The notes under the pieces were generated by a model that made no database searches, was not told the DNA's origin, and worked only from the letters and a program-made list of their open reading frames with translations. DNA of 64,000 nt from Planomonospora_B alba. Its GTDB lineage: Bacteria; Actinomycetota; Actinomycetes; Streptosporangiales; Streptosporangiaceae. The stretch is taken from the NCBI RefSeq assembly GCF_039534085.1, contig NZ_BAAAUT010000038.1:13215-77214 (forward strand). The letters run 5' to 3'. The position numbers and the translations under genes are program-made. Below, piece after piece: positions 40,371-49,254 of the stretch. How positions within the stretch are numbered: the first letter of the stretch is position 1; every line of letters starts with the position of its first letter.

Positions 40371-40895
40371 GTGAGGCCCTGCGCGCCCGGGACGGCGCTG
40401 CCCGGATTCAACGCGCTCGGCGCGGCCGAGGCCGAGGCCGGGCTGCTGGAGTGCTGCGCCTCGCCCGCCTTCGCCCGCGCCGTGGCCGGGCGGCGCCCGT
40501 ACCGGGACGTCGCCGAGCTGACCGCGGCCGCCGAGGCCGCCGTGCTCGGCCTCGACTGGCCGCAGGTGCTGGCCGCGCTCGCCGCGCACCCGCGCATCCC
40601 GGACCGCGCCGCCGGGCCCGGCCGCCGGGCCGCCTGGTCGCGCCGGGAGCAGTCCGGCACGGACGGCGCGGACCCGGAGGTGCTCGCCGCGCTCGCCGCG
40701 GGCAACCGCGCCTACGAGGAGCGCTTCGGCCACGTCTACCTGGTCTGCGCCACCGGCCTGCCGGCGGAGGAGATGCTGGCCCGGCTGCGCGGGCGGCTGG
40801 GCGCCGACGAGGAGACCGAGCGCCGGACCGTCCGCGCCGAGCTCGCGAAGATCACCCGGCTCCGGCTGGAGCGGCTGCTGGGGGAGGAGCCGTGA
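40371..40895 (+). CDS. uraD: OHCU decarboxylase UraD
   Basis: Protein of 174 residues. Motifs FNALGAAEAEAGLLECCASPAFA, AAHPRIPD (catalytic His) and REQSG are characteristic. It decarboxylates 2-oxo-4-hydroxy-4-carboxy-5-ureidoimidazoline to S-allantoin, the third step after uricase. GTG 40371 gives the usual length; an in-frame ATG at 40272 would add 33 residues of unrelated sequence. Its stop overlaps uraH (GTGA). It is the first gene of an operon running to 48760. Confidence 0.88.
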   Translation: MRPCAPGTALPGFNALGAAEAEAGLLECCASPAFARAVAGRRPYRDVAELTAAAEAAVLGLDWPQVLAALAAHPRIPDRAAGPGRRAAWSRREQSGTDGADPEVLAALAAGNRAYEERFGHVYLVCATGLPAEEMLARLRGRLGADEETERRTVRAELAKITRLRLERLLGEEP

Positions 40896-41206
40896 GCCTG
40901 TCCACGCACGTGCTGGACGCGGCGCTCGGCAGGCCCGCCCAGGGCGTCGCCGTACGGCTGGCGCGCGCGGACGGGACGGTGGTCGCCGAGGGGCGCACCG
41001 ACGCCGACGGCCGCATCTCGGGCTGGACGCCGGGCGCGGGCGTGCACCGGCTGCTCTTCGACACCGGCGCCTACTTCGCCGCCCGCGGTGCCGCCGCCTT
41101 CTACCCGGAGGTCTGCGTCGCCTTCACCGTCACCGACCCGGCGGAGCACCACCACGTCCCGCTGCTGCTGAGCCCGTTCGCCTACTCGACCTACAGGGGG
41201 AGCTAG
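40892..41206 (+). CDS. uraH: 5-hydroxyisourate hydrolase UraH
   Basis: Transthyretin-like protein of 104 residues. Starts SLSTHVLDAALGRPAQGV (His of the active site), contains FYPEVCVAF and ends in YRGS, the diagnostic C-terminal tetrapeptide of HIU hydrolases. It opens 5-hydroxyisourate to OHCU, between uricase and UraD. GTG 40892 overlaps the uraD stop. Uricase follows after 1 nt. Confidence 0.95.
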   Translation: MSLSTHVLDAALGRPAQGVAVRLARADGTVVAEGRTDADGRISGWTPGAGVHRLLFDTGAYFAARGAAAFYPEVCVAFTVTDPAEHHHVPLLLSPFAYSTYRGS

Positions 41207-41207
41207 C

Positions 41208-42095
41208 GTGGCCGTCGTCCTCGGGCCCAACCGCTACGGCAAGGCGGAGACCCGCCTGGTCCGCGTCGTCAGGGACGGCGGCGTCCACCACCTCAAGGAC
41301 CTCAGCGTCAGCACCGCGCTCTCCGGCGACATGGAGGCCGTCCACCTGACCGGGGACAACGCCGCCGTGCTCCCCACGGACACGCAGAAGAACACCGTCT
41401 ACGCCCTCGCCCGCTCCCGCGGGGTGGACCAGATCGAGGACTTCGCGCTGGCGCTGGCCCGGCACTTCGTGGACTCCCAGCCCACGATCCGCCACGCCCG
41501 GGTGGAGATCGAGGAGTACTCCTGGGAGCGCATCCCGCCCGCCGCCCCCGGCGCGGGGGAGCGGCGGCACTCCTTCGTCCGCGCCGGCACCGAGGTCCGC
41601 ACCTGCCTGGTCCACCACGACGAGAGCGGCCGCAGCACCGTGGTCTCCGGATTGAGGGACCTGACGGTGCTCAACACGACCGGCTCGGAGTTCCACGGGT
41701 TCATCCGCGACGCGTACACCACCCTGGAGCCGACCACCGACCGCGTCCTGGCCACCGCCGTCCGCGCGCGCTGGCGGCACGTCTCACCGGACTCCGACTT
41801 CGCCGGGTCCTACCGCGAGGTACGGCGCCGCCTGCTGGAGGCGTTCGCCGGCACCCACAGCCTCTCCCTCCAGCAGACCCTCTACGCCATGGGACGCAGC
41901 GTCCTCGCCGGCCGCCCGGAGATCTGCGAGGTGCGCCTGGCGCTGCCCAACAGGCACCACTTCCTGGTCGACCTGGAGCCGTTCGGGCTGGACAACCCCG
42001 GCGAGGTCTACTTCGCCGCCGACCGGCCCTACGGGCTGATCGAGGGCGCCGTGCTGACCGAGGACGCCCCCGGCGCGGGCTCCGCGTGGGACTGA
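41208..42095 (+). CDS. uaZ: Urate oxidase (uricase)
   Basis: Protein of 295 residues, close to the usual length. The active-site Lys is in GPNRYGKAETRLVRV and the Thr in LPTDTQKNTVYALA; a second uricase signature is the IEEYSWERI block and LPNRHHFLVDLEPFGLDN near the end. It oxidises urate to 5-hydroxyisourate with O2 and no cofactor. GTG 41208 starts one nt after the uraH stop, so it is tightly coupled. The purine degradation steps for urate to allantoin are thus consecutive genes. Confidence 0.96.
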   Translation: MAVVLGPNRYGKAETRLVRVVRDGGVHHLKDLSVSTALSGDMEAVHLTGDNAAVLPTDTQKNTVYALARSRGVDQIEDFALALARHFVDSQPTIRHARVEIEEYSWERIPPAAPGAGERRHSFVRAGTEVRTCLVHHDESGRSTVVSGLRDLTVLNTTGSEFHGFIRDAYTTLEPTTDRVLATAVRARWRHVSPDSDFAGSYREVRRRLLEAFAGTHSLSLQQTLYAMGRSVLAGRPEICEVRLALPNRHHFLVDLEPFGLDNPGEVYFAADRPYGLIEGAVLTEDAPGAGSAWD

Positions 42096-42106
42096 CGGGA
42101 GCGGCG

Positions 42107-42982
42107 ATGGACTTCCTGCGACCCGCGACCTGGGCGGAGGCGCTGGCCGCCAAGGCGGAACGGCCGCAGGCCGTGCCCCTGCAGGGCGGCACCGACGTGA
42201 TGGTCGAGCTCAACTTCGGCGTCCGCCGCCCGGACGCGCTGCTGGACCTGACCCGCGTCACCGAGCTCGCCGCCTGGGAGGAGGCGCCGGACGGCCGGCT
42301 CCGGGTCGGCGCGGGCGTGCCGTACGCGCGGCTGATCACCGAGCTCGGCGACCGGCTGCCCGGCCTCGCGCAGGCCGCCCGCACGGTCGGCTCACCGCAG
42401 ATCCGCAACCGCGGCACCGTGGGCGGCAACCTCGGCACGGCCTCGCCCGCCGGCGACGGCCACCCGCCGCTGCTGGCCGCCGGCGCGGTCGTCGAGGCCG
42501 CCTCCGCCGCGCGCGGCACGCGGATGATCCCGGCCGACGACTTCTACCTCGGCGTCAAGCGCAGCGCCCTGGAGCCCGACGAGCTGATCCGGGCCTTCTG
42601 GACGCGCCCCGCCGCAGGCCCGCAGTACTTCGCCAAGGTCGGCACCCGCAACGCGATGGTGATCGCGGTCTGCTCCTTCGCGATCGCCCTCGACCCGGTC
42701 GCGCGGCGCGTCGGCACCGGCGTCGGCTCGGCCGCGCCGACGCCCCGCCGGGCCGCGGCCGCCGAGGAGTTCCTCGCCGCCGAGCTCGACTGGGACGCGC
42801 CGCTCGACCCCGCCGTGCTCACCCGCTTCGGCGAGCTGGCCGCCGCGGCCGCCTCCCCGATCGACGACGTGCGCGGCACCGCCGCCTACCGCCGGCACGC
42901 CCTGGCCGTGCTGGCCCGCCGCACCCTGACCTGGGCCTGGAACGACCTGCGGGCCGCGCCCCGCGCGAGGAGGACCGGCTGA
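42107..42982 (+). CDS. xdhB: Xanthine dehydrogenase FAD-binding subunit
   Basis: Protein of 291 residues in the CO-dehydrogenase flavoprotein family. FAD loops: LQGGTDVMVEL near residue 28 and RNRGTVGGNLGTASPAGD near residue 105. It passes electrons from the iron-sulfur subunit to FAD and NAD. The stop overlaps the 2Fe-2S gene by one base (TGATG). ATG 42107 follows GGGAG. The large molybdopterin subunit, which binds the purine, is missing from the operon. Confidence 0.9.
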   Translation: MDFLRPATWAEALAAKAERPQAVPLQGGTDVMVELNFGVRRPDALLDLTRVTELAAWEEAPDGRLRVGAGVPYARLITELGDRLPGLAQAARTVGSPQIRNRGTVGGNLGTASPAGDGHPPLLAAGAVVEAASAARGTRMIPADDFYLGVKRSALEPDELIRAFWTRPAAGPQYFAKVGTRNAMVIAVCSFAIALDPVARRVGTGVGSAAPTPRRAAAAEEFLAAELDWDAPLDPAVLTRFGELAAAAASPIDDVRGTAAYRRHALAVLARRTLTWAWNDLRAAPRARRTG

Positions 42983-43455
42983 TGCGCGTCACCTTCACCG
43001 TCAACGGCCGCACCGAGACCGCCGACGACGTCTGGGAGGGGGAGAGCCTGCTGTACGTGCTGCGCGAGCGGCTGGGCCTGCCCGGCTCCAAGAACGCCTG
43101 CGAGCAGGGCGAGTGCGGCTCCTGCACGGTCCACCTCGACGGCGTGCCCGTCTGCGCCTGCCTGGTCGCGGCCGGGCAGGCCGAGGGGCGCGAGGTCCGC
43201 ACGGTCGAGGGGCTCGCCGGCGGCGGCCGGCTCGACGAGGTCCAGCGGGCGTTCGTCGAGTGCGGCGCCGTGCAGTGCGGCTTCTGCACCCCCGGCTTCG
43301 TCGTCCAGGCCCACGACCTGCTGGCGCGCGTCGAGCGGCCCACCGACGCGGAGATCCGCGAGGCGCTGGCCGGCAACCTGTGCCGGTGCACCGGCTACGA
43401 GAAGATCCTCGACGCGGTACGGCTCGCCGCGGCCCGCAGGGCGGAGCGCCGGTGA
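42982..43455 (+). CDS. xdhC: Xanthine dehydrogenase 2Fe-2S subunit
   Basis: Protein of 157 residues with both cluster sites: a plant ferredoxin-like set in NACEQGECGSCTV with a later Cys (VPVCACL), and a helical set in AVQCGFCTPGFV and GNLCRCTGY. It passes electrons from the molybdenum centre to the FAD subunit. It begins in the last base of the FAD-subunit gene and ends 4 nt inside the amidohydrolase gene. In related operons the molybdopterin subunit follows here, but it does not in this window. Confidence 0.94.
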   Translation: MRVTFTVNGRTETADDVWEGESLLYVLRERLGLPGSKNACEQGECGSCTVHLDGVPVCACLVAAGQAEGREVRTVEGLAGGGRLDEVQRAFVECGAVQCGFCTPGFVVQAHDLLARVERPTDAEIREALAGNLCRCTGYEKILDAVRLAAARRAERR

Positions 43456-44975
43456 GCCCGCACCCGGGCCCGCCCGGGAACCAGCCCGCGGGCCCGCCCG
43501 GGAAGCGGCCCACGGACCCGTCGGGGAACCGGCCCGCGCCGGCGGCGGGCGCGCCGGCCCCCGGCGCCGGCGCGCGCACCGTCGTCATCGAGAACGCCTA
43601 CCTCGCCCCGGTCGTCGGCGAGGAGATCCCCCGCGGGCACATCCGGATCGACGGCGACCGCATCACCGCCCTCGGCCCCGGCCCGGCGCCCGCCGCGCCG
43701 GGGGCGGAGCGGATCGACGGCACCGGCTGCCTGGCCACCCCCGGCCTGGTCAACACCCACCACCACCTCTACCAGTGGGCCAGCCAGGGGCTCGTCCAGG
43801 ACGCCACGCTCTTCGAGTGGCTGGTGGCGCTCTACCCGGTCTGGGCCGCGATGGACGCCGAGGTCGTGCACGGCGCGGCCGGCGCCGGCCTGGCATTCCT
43901 CGCGCTGTCCGGCTGCACCGCCTCCTCCGACCACCACTACGTCTTCCCCAAGGGCCGCGGCGACCTGCTCGCCGCGGAGGTCGAGGCGGCCCGCGCGGTG
44001 GGCCTGCGCTTCCACCCCGCGCGCGGCTCCATGGACCGGGGCCGCTCGGCGGGCGGCCTGCCGCCGGACAGCGTGGTCGAGAAGCCCGACGACATCCTCG
44101 CCGCCACCGCCGAGGCGATCGACGCCCACCACGACCCCTCCTTCTCCTCCATGCTGCGCATCGCGGTCGCGCCCTGCTCGCCGTTCTCGGTCAGCGCCGA
44201 GCTGATGACCGAGTCCGCGGCGCTGGCCCGGGACAGGGGCGTGCGCCTGCACACCCACCTCGCCGAGACCCTGGACGAGCAGGAGCACTGCCTGGCCCAG
44301 CTGGGCCTGCGCCCGGTCGGCTACGCGGAGAAGCTCGGCTGGCTCGGCCCGGACGTGTGGTTCGCCCACGCCGTGCACCTCGGCGACGCCGACATCGACC
44401 TCCTCGCCCGGACCGGCACCGGCTCGGCGCACTGCCCCAGCTCCAACGGCAGGCTCGGCGCCGGGATCGCCCGGGTCTCCGAGATGCTCCGGCGCGGCGC
44501 CGTCGTCGGCCTCGGCGTGGACGGCAGCGCCTCGGCCGAGCTGACCTCGCTGTCCGGCGAGATGCGCCAGGCCCTGCTCGTGCAGCGCGCCCGGTACGGC
44601 CCGGCCGCGCTGACCGTCCGCCAGGCCCTGGAGATCGCCACCCTCGGCGGCGCGCGGAACCTCGGCCGCGCGGCGGAGATCGGTTCGCTGGAGCCCGGCA
44701 AGCTCGCCGACATCGCGCTCTGGCGGACGGACACCGCGTTCGGCTCGGCTGTCGCCGACCCGGTCGCCGCCCTGGTCCTCGGCAGCCGCCAGCCGCCGCT
44801 GGCCCGCCTGCTGGTCGGCGGCGAGACGGTCGTGGCGGACGACGAGCTGCGCACGGCCCCCCAGGACGCGCTCGGCCGGGCGGGGGGCGCCGCCCACCGC
44901 CGCCTGCTCCGCCTGGCGCGGGAGCGGGGTCTCACAACCGCCGGGCAGGTCGGCCCGGCACCGGGACGAATGTGA
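43452..44975 (+). CDS. 8-oxoguanine deaminase-type amidohydrolase
   Basis: Protein of 507 residues. After a Pro/Gly-rich N-terminal extension (~40 residues with three 8-residue repeats) it has the TatD/ATZ-type metal site: NTHHHLYQW (HxH), THLAETLDEQEH, FAHAVHLGD and VGLGVDGSASAE (metal Asp). The family, in this genomic context, deaminates 8-oxoguanine to urate, or guanine-like purines. GTG 43452 overlaps the 2Fe-2S gene (GTGA). The true start may be downstream of the repeats. Confidence 0.82.
   Translation: MSPHPGPPGNQPAGPPGKRPTDPSGNRPAPAAGAPAPGAGARTVVIENAYLAPVVGEEIPRGHIRIDGDRITALGPGPAPAAPGAERIDGTGCLATPGLVNTHHHLYQWASQGLVQDATLFEWLVALYPVWAAMDAEVVHGAAGAGLAFLALSGCTASSDHHYVFPKGRGDLLAAEVEAARAVGLRFHPARGSMDRGRSAGGLPPDSVVEKPDDILAATAEAIDAHHDPSFSSMLRIAVAPCSPFSVSAELMTESAALARDRGVRLHTHLAETLDEQEHCLAQLGLRPVGYAEKLGWLGPDVWFAHAVHLGDADIDLLARTGTGSAHCPSSNGRLGAGIARVSEMLRRGAVVGLGVDGSASAELTSLSGEMRQALLVQRARYGPAALTVRQALEIATLGGARNLGRAAEIGSLEPGKLADIALWRTDTAFGSAVADPVAALVLGSRQPPLARLLVGGETVVADDELRTAPQDALGRAGGAAHRRLLRLARERGLTTAGQVGPAPGRM
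43467..43538. repeat. Three 24-bp repeats in the amidohydrolase 5' end
   Basis: Each unit encodes an octapeptide (GPPGNQPA, GPPGKRPT, DPSGNRPA). They form a disordered N-terminal extension not expected in this enzyme family. Confidence 0.75.
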
Positions 44976-45071
44976 TGATGGTCCTCCACATCACCGCATC
45001 CCGGCACGTGGTCCCGCCCGCTCGCACCGGGAGGGGGCACGGGCCCGCCGATTCTCCACCAGGGAGCAAGG

Positions 45072-46421
45072 TTGTCTGAGTCGTCGGGGCACATCGTCAT
45101 CGCTCCGGACAAGTTCAAGGGGTCGCTGACCGGGGCCGAGGTCGCCACCCGGGTCGCCGCGGGACTCGGCCCGCAGGCCGCCGTGGTCGCGCTGCCGGTG
45201 GCCGACGGCGGGGACGGCACCGTCGAGGCCGTCGTGGCCTGCGGATTCGAACGGGTGGAGGTCGAGGTCACCGGTCCCGTGGGGGAGCCGGTCCTCGCCG
45301 CCTACGCCTGGCACCCCTCCGGCACGCCCGGCGGCCCCGCCGGGGAGGCCGGCCCGGCCGTGCCCACGGCCGTGATCGAGCTGGCCGAGGCCTCGGGCCT
45401 GCGCCGCCTGCCGCCCGCGCGGGACGCCTCCGCCGGGGCGGGCCCGGTGGAGGCCGCGCCCGCGGGGGACGGTTCCGCCCGGCACGCCGGACCGGCCGCG
45501 CACGGCGGCGTCCGGCTCGCCCCGCTCACCGCGACCAGCCGGGGCACCGGCGAGCTCATCGCGCACGCCGTACGGCGCGGCGCCCGCCGGGTCGTCCTCG
45601 GCCTGGGCGGCAGCGCCTGCACCGACGGAGGCACCGGGATGATGGCGGCCCTCGGTGTGCGCTTCCTGGACGCCGAGGGCCGGGAGCTCCCGCCCGGCGG
45701 GGCCGCGCTGCGCGCCCTGGAGCGGATCGACACCTCGGGGATGACCGCGCTCGGCGGCGTCGAGTTCGTCGTGGCCTGCGACGTGGACAACCCGCTGCTC
45801 GGCCCGTACGGCGCCGCCGCCGTCTACGCGCCGCAGAAGGGCGCGGACGCCGACGGCGTGAAGGTCCTGGAGGCCGGCCTCGCCCGGCTGGCCGCCGTCG
45901 CCGCGCACACCCACGGCCTGGCCGGCGCGGCCGAGCACGACGGCGTCGTGCGGTCCATGGGCGTGGCCGCGCAGCCGGGGGCCGGGGCCGCCGGGGGCGT
46001 GGGCTTCGCCGCCGTCGCCTTCCTGCGGGCGGAGATCCGCCCCGGCATCGAGTACCTGCTCGACCTGCTCGGCTTCCGGCGGCGGCTGGCCGGAGCCCGC
46101 CTCGTCGTCACCGGCGAGGGCTCCCTGGACGAGCAGACGCTGCGCGGGAAGGCCCCGGCGGGGGTCGCCGCCGCCGCGGGCGAGGCCGGGGTCCCGGTCG
46201 TCGCGGTCTGCGGCCGCCGCGCCCTCGGCGACGACGAGCTGCGGGCGGCCGGCATCCGCGCGGCCTACGCCCTGACCGACATCGAGCCCGACCCCGCGCG
46301 CTGCATGGCCGAGGCCGGCCCGCTGCTCGAACGGCTCGCCGCGAAGCTCGCCGCCGACTGGCTCGCGGCCCCGGCGGCGCCCGCGGCCCCGGCGGTCCCC
46401 GGCGCCCCCGCACCCCGGTAG
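45072..46421 (+). CDS. glxK: Glycerate kinase, GlxK/GarK family
   Basis: Protein of 449 residues. Family motifs: IAPDKFKGSLTGAEVA, VADGGDGTVEA, GLGGSACTDGGTGMM, YAPQKGA and TGEGSLDEQTLRGKAP. It phosphorylates glycerate, the product of glyoxylate from ureidoglycolate via tartronate semialdehyde, so it links allantoin breakdown to central metabolism. An Ala/Gly-rich insert near residues 110-140 makes it longer than the usual ~380. TTG 45072 follows AGGGAG at a good distance. Confidence 0.92.
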   Translation: MSESSGHIVIAPDKFKGSLTGAEVATRVAAGLGPQAAVVALPVADGGDGTVEAVVACGFERVEVEVTGPVGEPVLAAYAWHPSGTPGGPAGEAGPAVPTAVIELAEASGLRRLPPARDASAGAGPVEAAPAGDGSARHAGPAAHGGVRLAPLTATSRGTGELIAHAVRRGARRVVLGLGGSACTDGGTGMMAALGVRFLDAEGRELPPGGAALRALERIDTSGMTALGGVEFVVACDVDNPLLGPYGAAAVYAPQKGADADGVKVLEAGLARLAAVAAHTHGLAGAAEHDGVVRSMGVAAQPGAGAAGGVGFAAVAFLRAEIRPGIEYLLDLLGFRRRLAGARLVVTGEGSLDEQTLRGKAPAGVAAAAGEAGVPVVAVCGRRALGDDELRAAGIRAAYALTDIEPDPARCMAEAGPLLERLAAKLAADWLAAPAAPAAPAVPGAPAPR

Positions 46422-46461
46422 CGCCGCGGGGCCCGTCCCCGCCGACCCCAGGAGGACGCCC

Positions 46462-47754
46462 GTGCACGATCTGGTCATCACCTCCCGCCGGGTGGTGCTG
46501 CCCGGCGGGGAGCGCCCCGCGGCGGTCGCCGTACGGGACGGCAGGATCGCCGGCGTGCACGGCCCGGACGCCGTCCCCGAGGCGGCCGAGCGGGTCGAGC
46601 TGGGCGACGTGGCGCTGCTGCCCGGGCTCGTCGACAGCCACGTGCACGTCAACGAGCCCGGCCGCACGCACTGGGAGGGCTTCGCCACCGCCACCCGGGC
46701 CGCCGCCGCGGGCGGGGTGACCACGATCGTGGACATGCCGCTCAACTCGCTCCCGCCGACCGTGGACCCCGCGGCGCTGGCCGCCAAGCGGCGGGCCGCG
46801 GCGGGGGCGTGCGCGGTCGACGTCGCCTTCTGGGGCGGCGCGGTCCCCGGCAACCTCGGCGGCCTGCGCGCCCTGCACGAGGCGGGGGTCCGCGGCTTCA
46901 AGTGCTTCCTGTCCCCGTCGGGCGTGGCGGAGTTCCCGCCGCTGGACGCCGCGCGGCTGAAGGCGGCGCTGGCCGAGGCGGCCGCCTTCGACGGCCTGGT
47001 GCTCGTGCACGCCGAGGATCCGGCGCTGCTCACCGAGCCCGCCGGGCCGACCTACCCGGAGTTCCTCGGCTCCCGGCCGGGCGAGGCCGAGCGCCGCGCC
47101 GTCGAGCTGGTGATCGCGCTGGCGGCGGAGACCGGCGCGCGGGTCCACATCCTGCACGTCTCCTCGGCGCTCTGCCTGGAGCCGCTGGCGCGGGCGCGGC
47201 GGGCCGGGGTGAGGGTCACCGCCGAGACCTGCCCGCACTACCTCGCGCTCGCCGCCGAGCAGGTGCCGGAGGGCGCCACGGCCTTCAAGTGCTGCCCGCC
47301 GATCCGCTCGGCGGGCAACCGGGAGGCGCTCTGGCGGGGCCTGGCCGACGGGGTGCTGGACTGCGTCGTCTCCGACCACTCGCCGTCCACCCCCGACCTG
47401 AAGACGCCCGACTTCGCCACCGCCTGGGGCGGCGTCTCCTCCCTCCAGCTGGGCCTGCCGGTCGTGTGGACCGAGGCGTCCCGGCGCGGGTACGGCCTGG
47501 CCGACGTGGCCGGATGGATGGCGCGCAACCCGGCGGCCCTGGCCGGGCTGGACGGCAAGGGCGCCATCGCCGCGGGCGCCGACGCCGACCTCGTCGCCTT
47601 CGACCCCGCCGGGAGCCTCACCGTGGACGCCGCGGCGCTGCACCACCGCAACCCGGTCACGCCGTACCACGGCATGACGCTCCGCGGGGTGGTCCGGGCC
47701 ACCTGGCTGCGCGGCCGCCTGGTGGGGGAGACCCCCGCCGGGGTGCTGCTGTGA
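46462..47754 (+). CDS. allB: Allantoinase
   Basis: Protein of 430 residues, cyclic amidohydrolase family. Metal site residues: DSHVHVNEPGRTHWEG, carboxylated Lys in GFKCFLSPSG, HAED, HILHVSSA and SDHSPS (Asp). It hydrolyses allantoin to allantoate. GTG 46462 follows AGGAGG. It lies between glycerate kinase and allantoicase in the same direction. Confidence 0.94.
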   Translation: MHDLVITSRRVVLPGGERPAAVAVRDGRIAGVHGPDAVPEAAERVELGDVALLPGLVDSHVHVNEPGRTHWEGFATATRAAAAGGVTTIVDMPLNSLPPTVDPAALAAKRRAAAGACAVDVAFWGGAVPGNLGGLRALHEAGVRGFKCFLSPSGVAEFPPLDAARLKAALAEAAAFDGLVLVHAEDPALLTEPAGPTYPEFLGSRPGEAERRAVELVIALAAETGARVHILHVSSALCLEPLARARRAGVRVTAETCPHYLALAAEQVPEGATAFKCCPPIRSAGNREALWRGLADGVLDCVVSDHSPSTPDLKTPDFATAWGGVSSLQLGLPVVWTEASRRGYGLADVAGWMARNPAALAGLDGKGAIAAGADADLVAFDPAGSLTVDAAALHHRNPVTPYHGMTLRGVVRATWLRGRLVGETPAGVLL

Positions 47755-47788
47755 CCGGCCCCGTCCGCACGAGAGAGAGGCCCCGCTC

Positions 47789-48760
47789 GTGAACCCGCCC
47801 GCGAACCCACCGGAGAACGCGTTCACCGACCTGCCCGACCTGGCCCTGCGCGCCTACGGCGGCGCGGTCGTCGCCGCCAGCGACGAGTCCTTCGCGGAGA
47901 AGGAGAACCTCATCCGGCCCGGCCGCCCGTCCTTTCGGCCGCACACCTTCGGCGCCAGAGGGCAGGTGTACGACGGCTGGGAGACGCGCCGCCGCCGCGA
48001 GCCCGGCCACGACTGGGCGCTGGTCCGGCTGGGCGTGCCCGGGACGGTCCGCGGCGTCGTGGTCGACACCGCCCACTTCACCGGCAACCACCCGGCCTGC
48101 GCCTCGGTGGAGGCCGCCGCGGTGGACGGGTACCCCGCGGCCGGCGAGCTGCGGGCCGCCGAGTGGACGGAGATCGTCCCCAGGAGCCCGCTGCGGGGCG
48201 ACGCCGAGCACGTCTTCGAGGTCGCCGACGGGCGCCGCTACACGCACGTCCGGCTGAACGCCTTCCCCGACGGCGGCGTCGCCCGGCTGCGCGTGCACGG
48301 CGAGCCCCGGCCCGACCTGTCGATCCACGAGGGGCTGAGCCTCGACCTCGCGGCCCTGGAGAACGGCGGGCTGGTGACGGCCTGCTCCGACGCGTTCTAC
48401 TCCTCGCCCCACAACGTCGTCGCCCCCGGCCTGGCCCGCCACCAGGCCGAGGGGTGGGAGACCACGCGCCGCCGCGACGGCGGCAACGACTGGCTGGTCA
48501 TCCGCCTGGCGGGCGCCGGGATCGTGAAGCTCGCCGAGATCGACACCACCAACCTGGTGTTCAACGCCCCCGGCTGGGCCTCCCTCACCGGGACGGGCCC
48601 GGACGGGGAGACCGCCCTGCTGCCGAGGACCCGGCTGCTGCCCGACACCCGGCACCGCTTCCGCATCGAGGACGGGCCGGCCGTCACCCACGTCAGGGTC
48701 GACATCTACCCCGACGGCGGGCTCGCCCGGGTCCGCCTGCACGGCGTGCTCGACCGCTGA
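47789..48760 (+). CDS. alc: Allantoicase
   Basis: Protein of 323 residues with two homologous jelly-roll halves: SDESFAEKENLIRPG and GWETRRRREPGHDWALVRLG in the first, and SDAFYSSPHNVVAPG and GWETTRRRDGGNDWLVIRL in the second. Allantoicase splits allantoate into ureidoglycolate and urea. It is the last gene of the purine operon. GTG 47789; a weak ribosome site GAGAGAGG lies upstream. Confidence 0.94.
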   Translation: MNPPANPPENAFTDLPDLALRAYGGAVVAASDESFAEKENLIRPGRPSFRPHTFGARGQVYDGWETRRRREPGHDWALVRLGVPGTVRGVVVDTAHFTGNHPACASVEAAAVDGYPAAGELRAAEWTEIVPRSPLRGDAEHVFEVADGRRYTHVRLNAFPDGGVARLRVHGEPRPDLSIHEGLSLDLAALENGGLVTACSDAFYSSPHNVVAPGLARHQAEGWETTRRRDGGNDWLVIRLAGAGIVKLAEIDTTNLVFNAPGWASLTGTGPDGETALLPRTRLLPDTRHRFRIEDGPAVTHVRVDIYPDGGLARVRLHGVLDR

Positions 48761-48849
48761 GCGGGAAGCGGCCGGGGCGGGCGGCCGGGCGGTGCTCCCG
48801 GCGCCCGGCCGGGCCCGGCCGGCACTCCCCGGCCGGACGCCCCCCGCGG

Positions 48850-49254
48850 TCACGCGCCCGCGGGCGGGGACCCCGCTGCGGACAGGTGCGGCCGGGCCCG
48901 GGCCCACACGGCCCGCAGGTCGCAACCCTCGGCCGTCCAGGCGGTGGACGTCAGCCGCCCCCGCCCGCGGTAGCGCCGCACGACCGCGACGTGTTCCGGC
49001 CAGGCCACGAACCGCCGCAGGTCCTGCTCGCTCCGCCAGACCGACACCGAGCCGCACCGGCGCTCCAGCGGTTCCGTCCACAGCCACATCCCGACCGCGC
49101 CGTCCAGCCGGGGCCAGGCCCGGCGCAGCGCCAGCCCGGAACGGTGGATGCCGGGCAGGTCACGTGCCCGGTCGGCCCGGAAGGCGGTGACGGCCACCAG
49201 CACGGGACCGGTCGTATCCGCGGCCGGTCCGGCCGTCCACGCGCTCCTCAGCAT
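48850..49254 (-). CDS. DUF3291-like/monooxygenase-fold small protein
   Basis: Protein of 134 residues with a ferredoxin-like pattern as in antibiotic-biosynthesis monooxygenase and spheroidene monooxygenase-like proteins: VLVAVTAFRADRARDLPGI, GAVGMWLWTEPLERRCGSVSVW, and WPEHVAVVRRYRGRG with a conserved His/Arg. Function is unknown. ATG 49254 overlaps the stop of the TIGR03086-type gene, so the two are coupled. Confidence 0.6.
   Translation of the reverse strand: MLRSAWTAGPAADTTGPVLVAVTAFRADRARDLPGIHRSGLALRRAWPRLDGAVGMWLWTEPLERRCGSVSVWRSEQDLRRFVAWPEHVAVVRRYRGRGRLTSTAWTAEGCDLRAVWARARPHLSAAGSPPAGA

Noticed and set aside
40339..40374. Ten-codon minigene with ATG upstream of uraD
   Set aside because: It has no ribosome site, no regulatory codon run, and no terminator behind it.
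43113..44975. A hidden xanthine dehydrogenase large subunit in the same region
   Set aside because: No frame contains molybdopterin-subunit motifs; the space is filled by the amidohydrolase gene.
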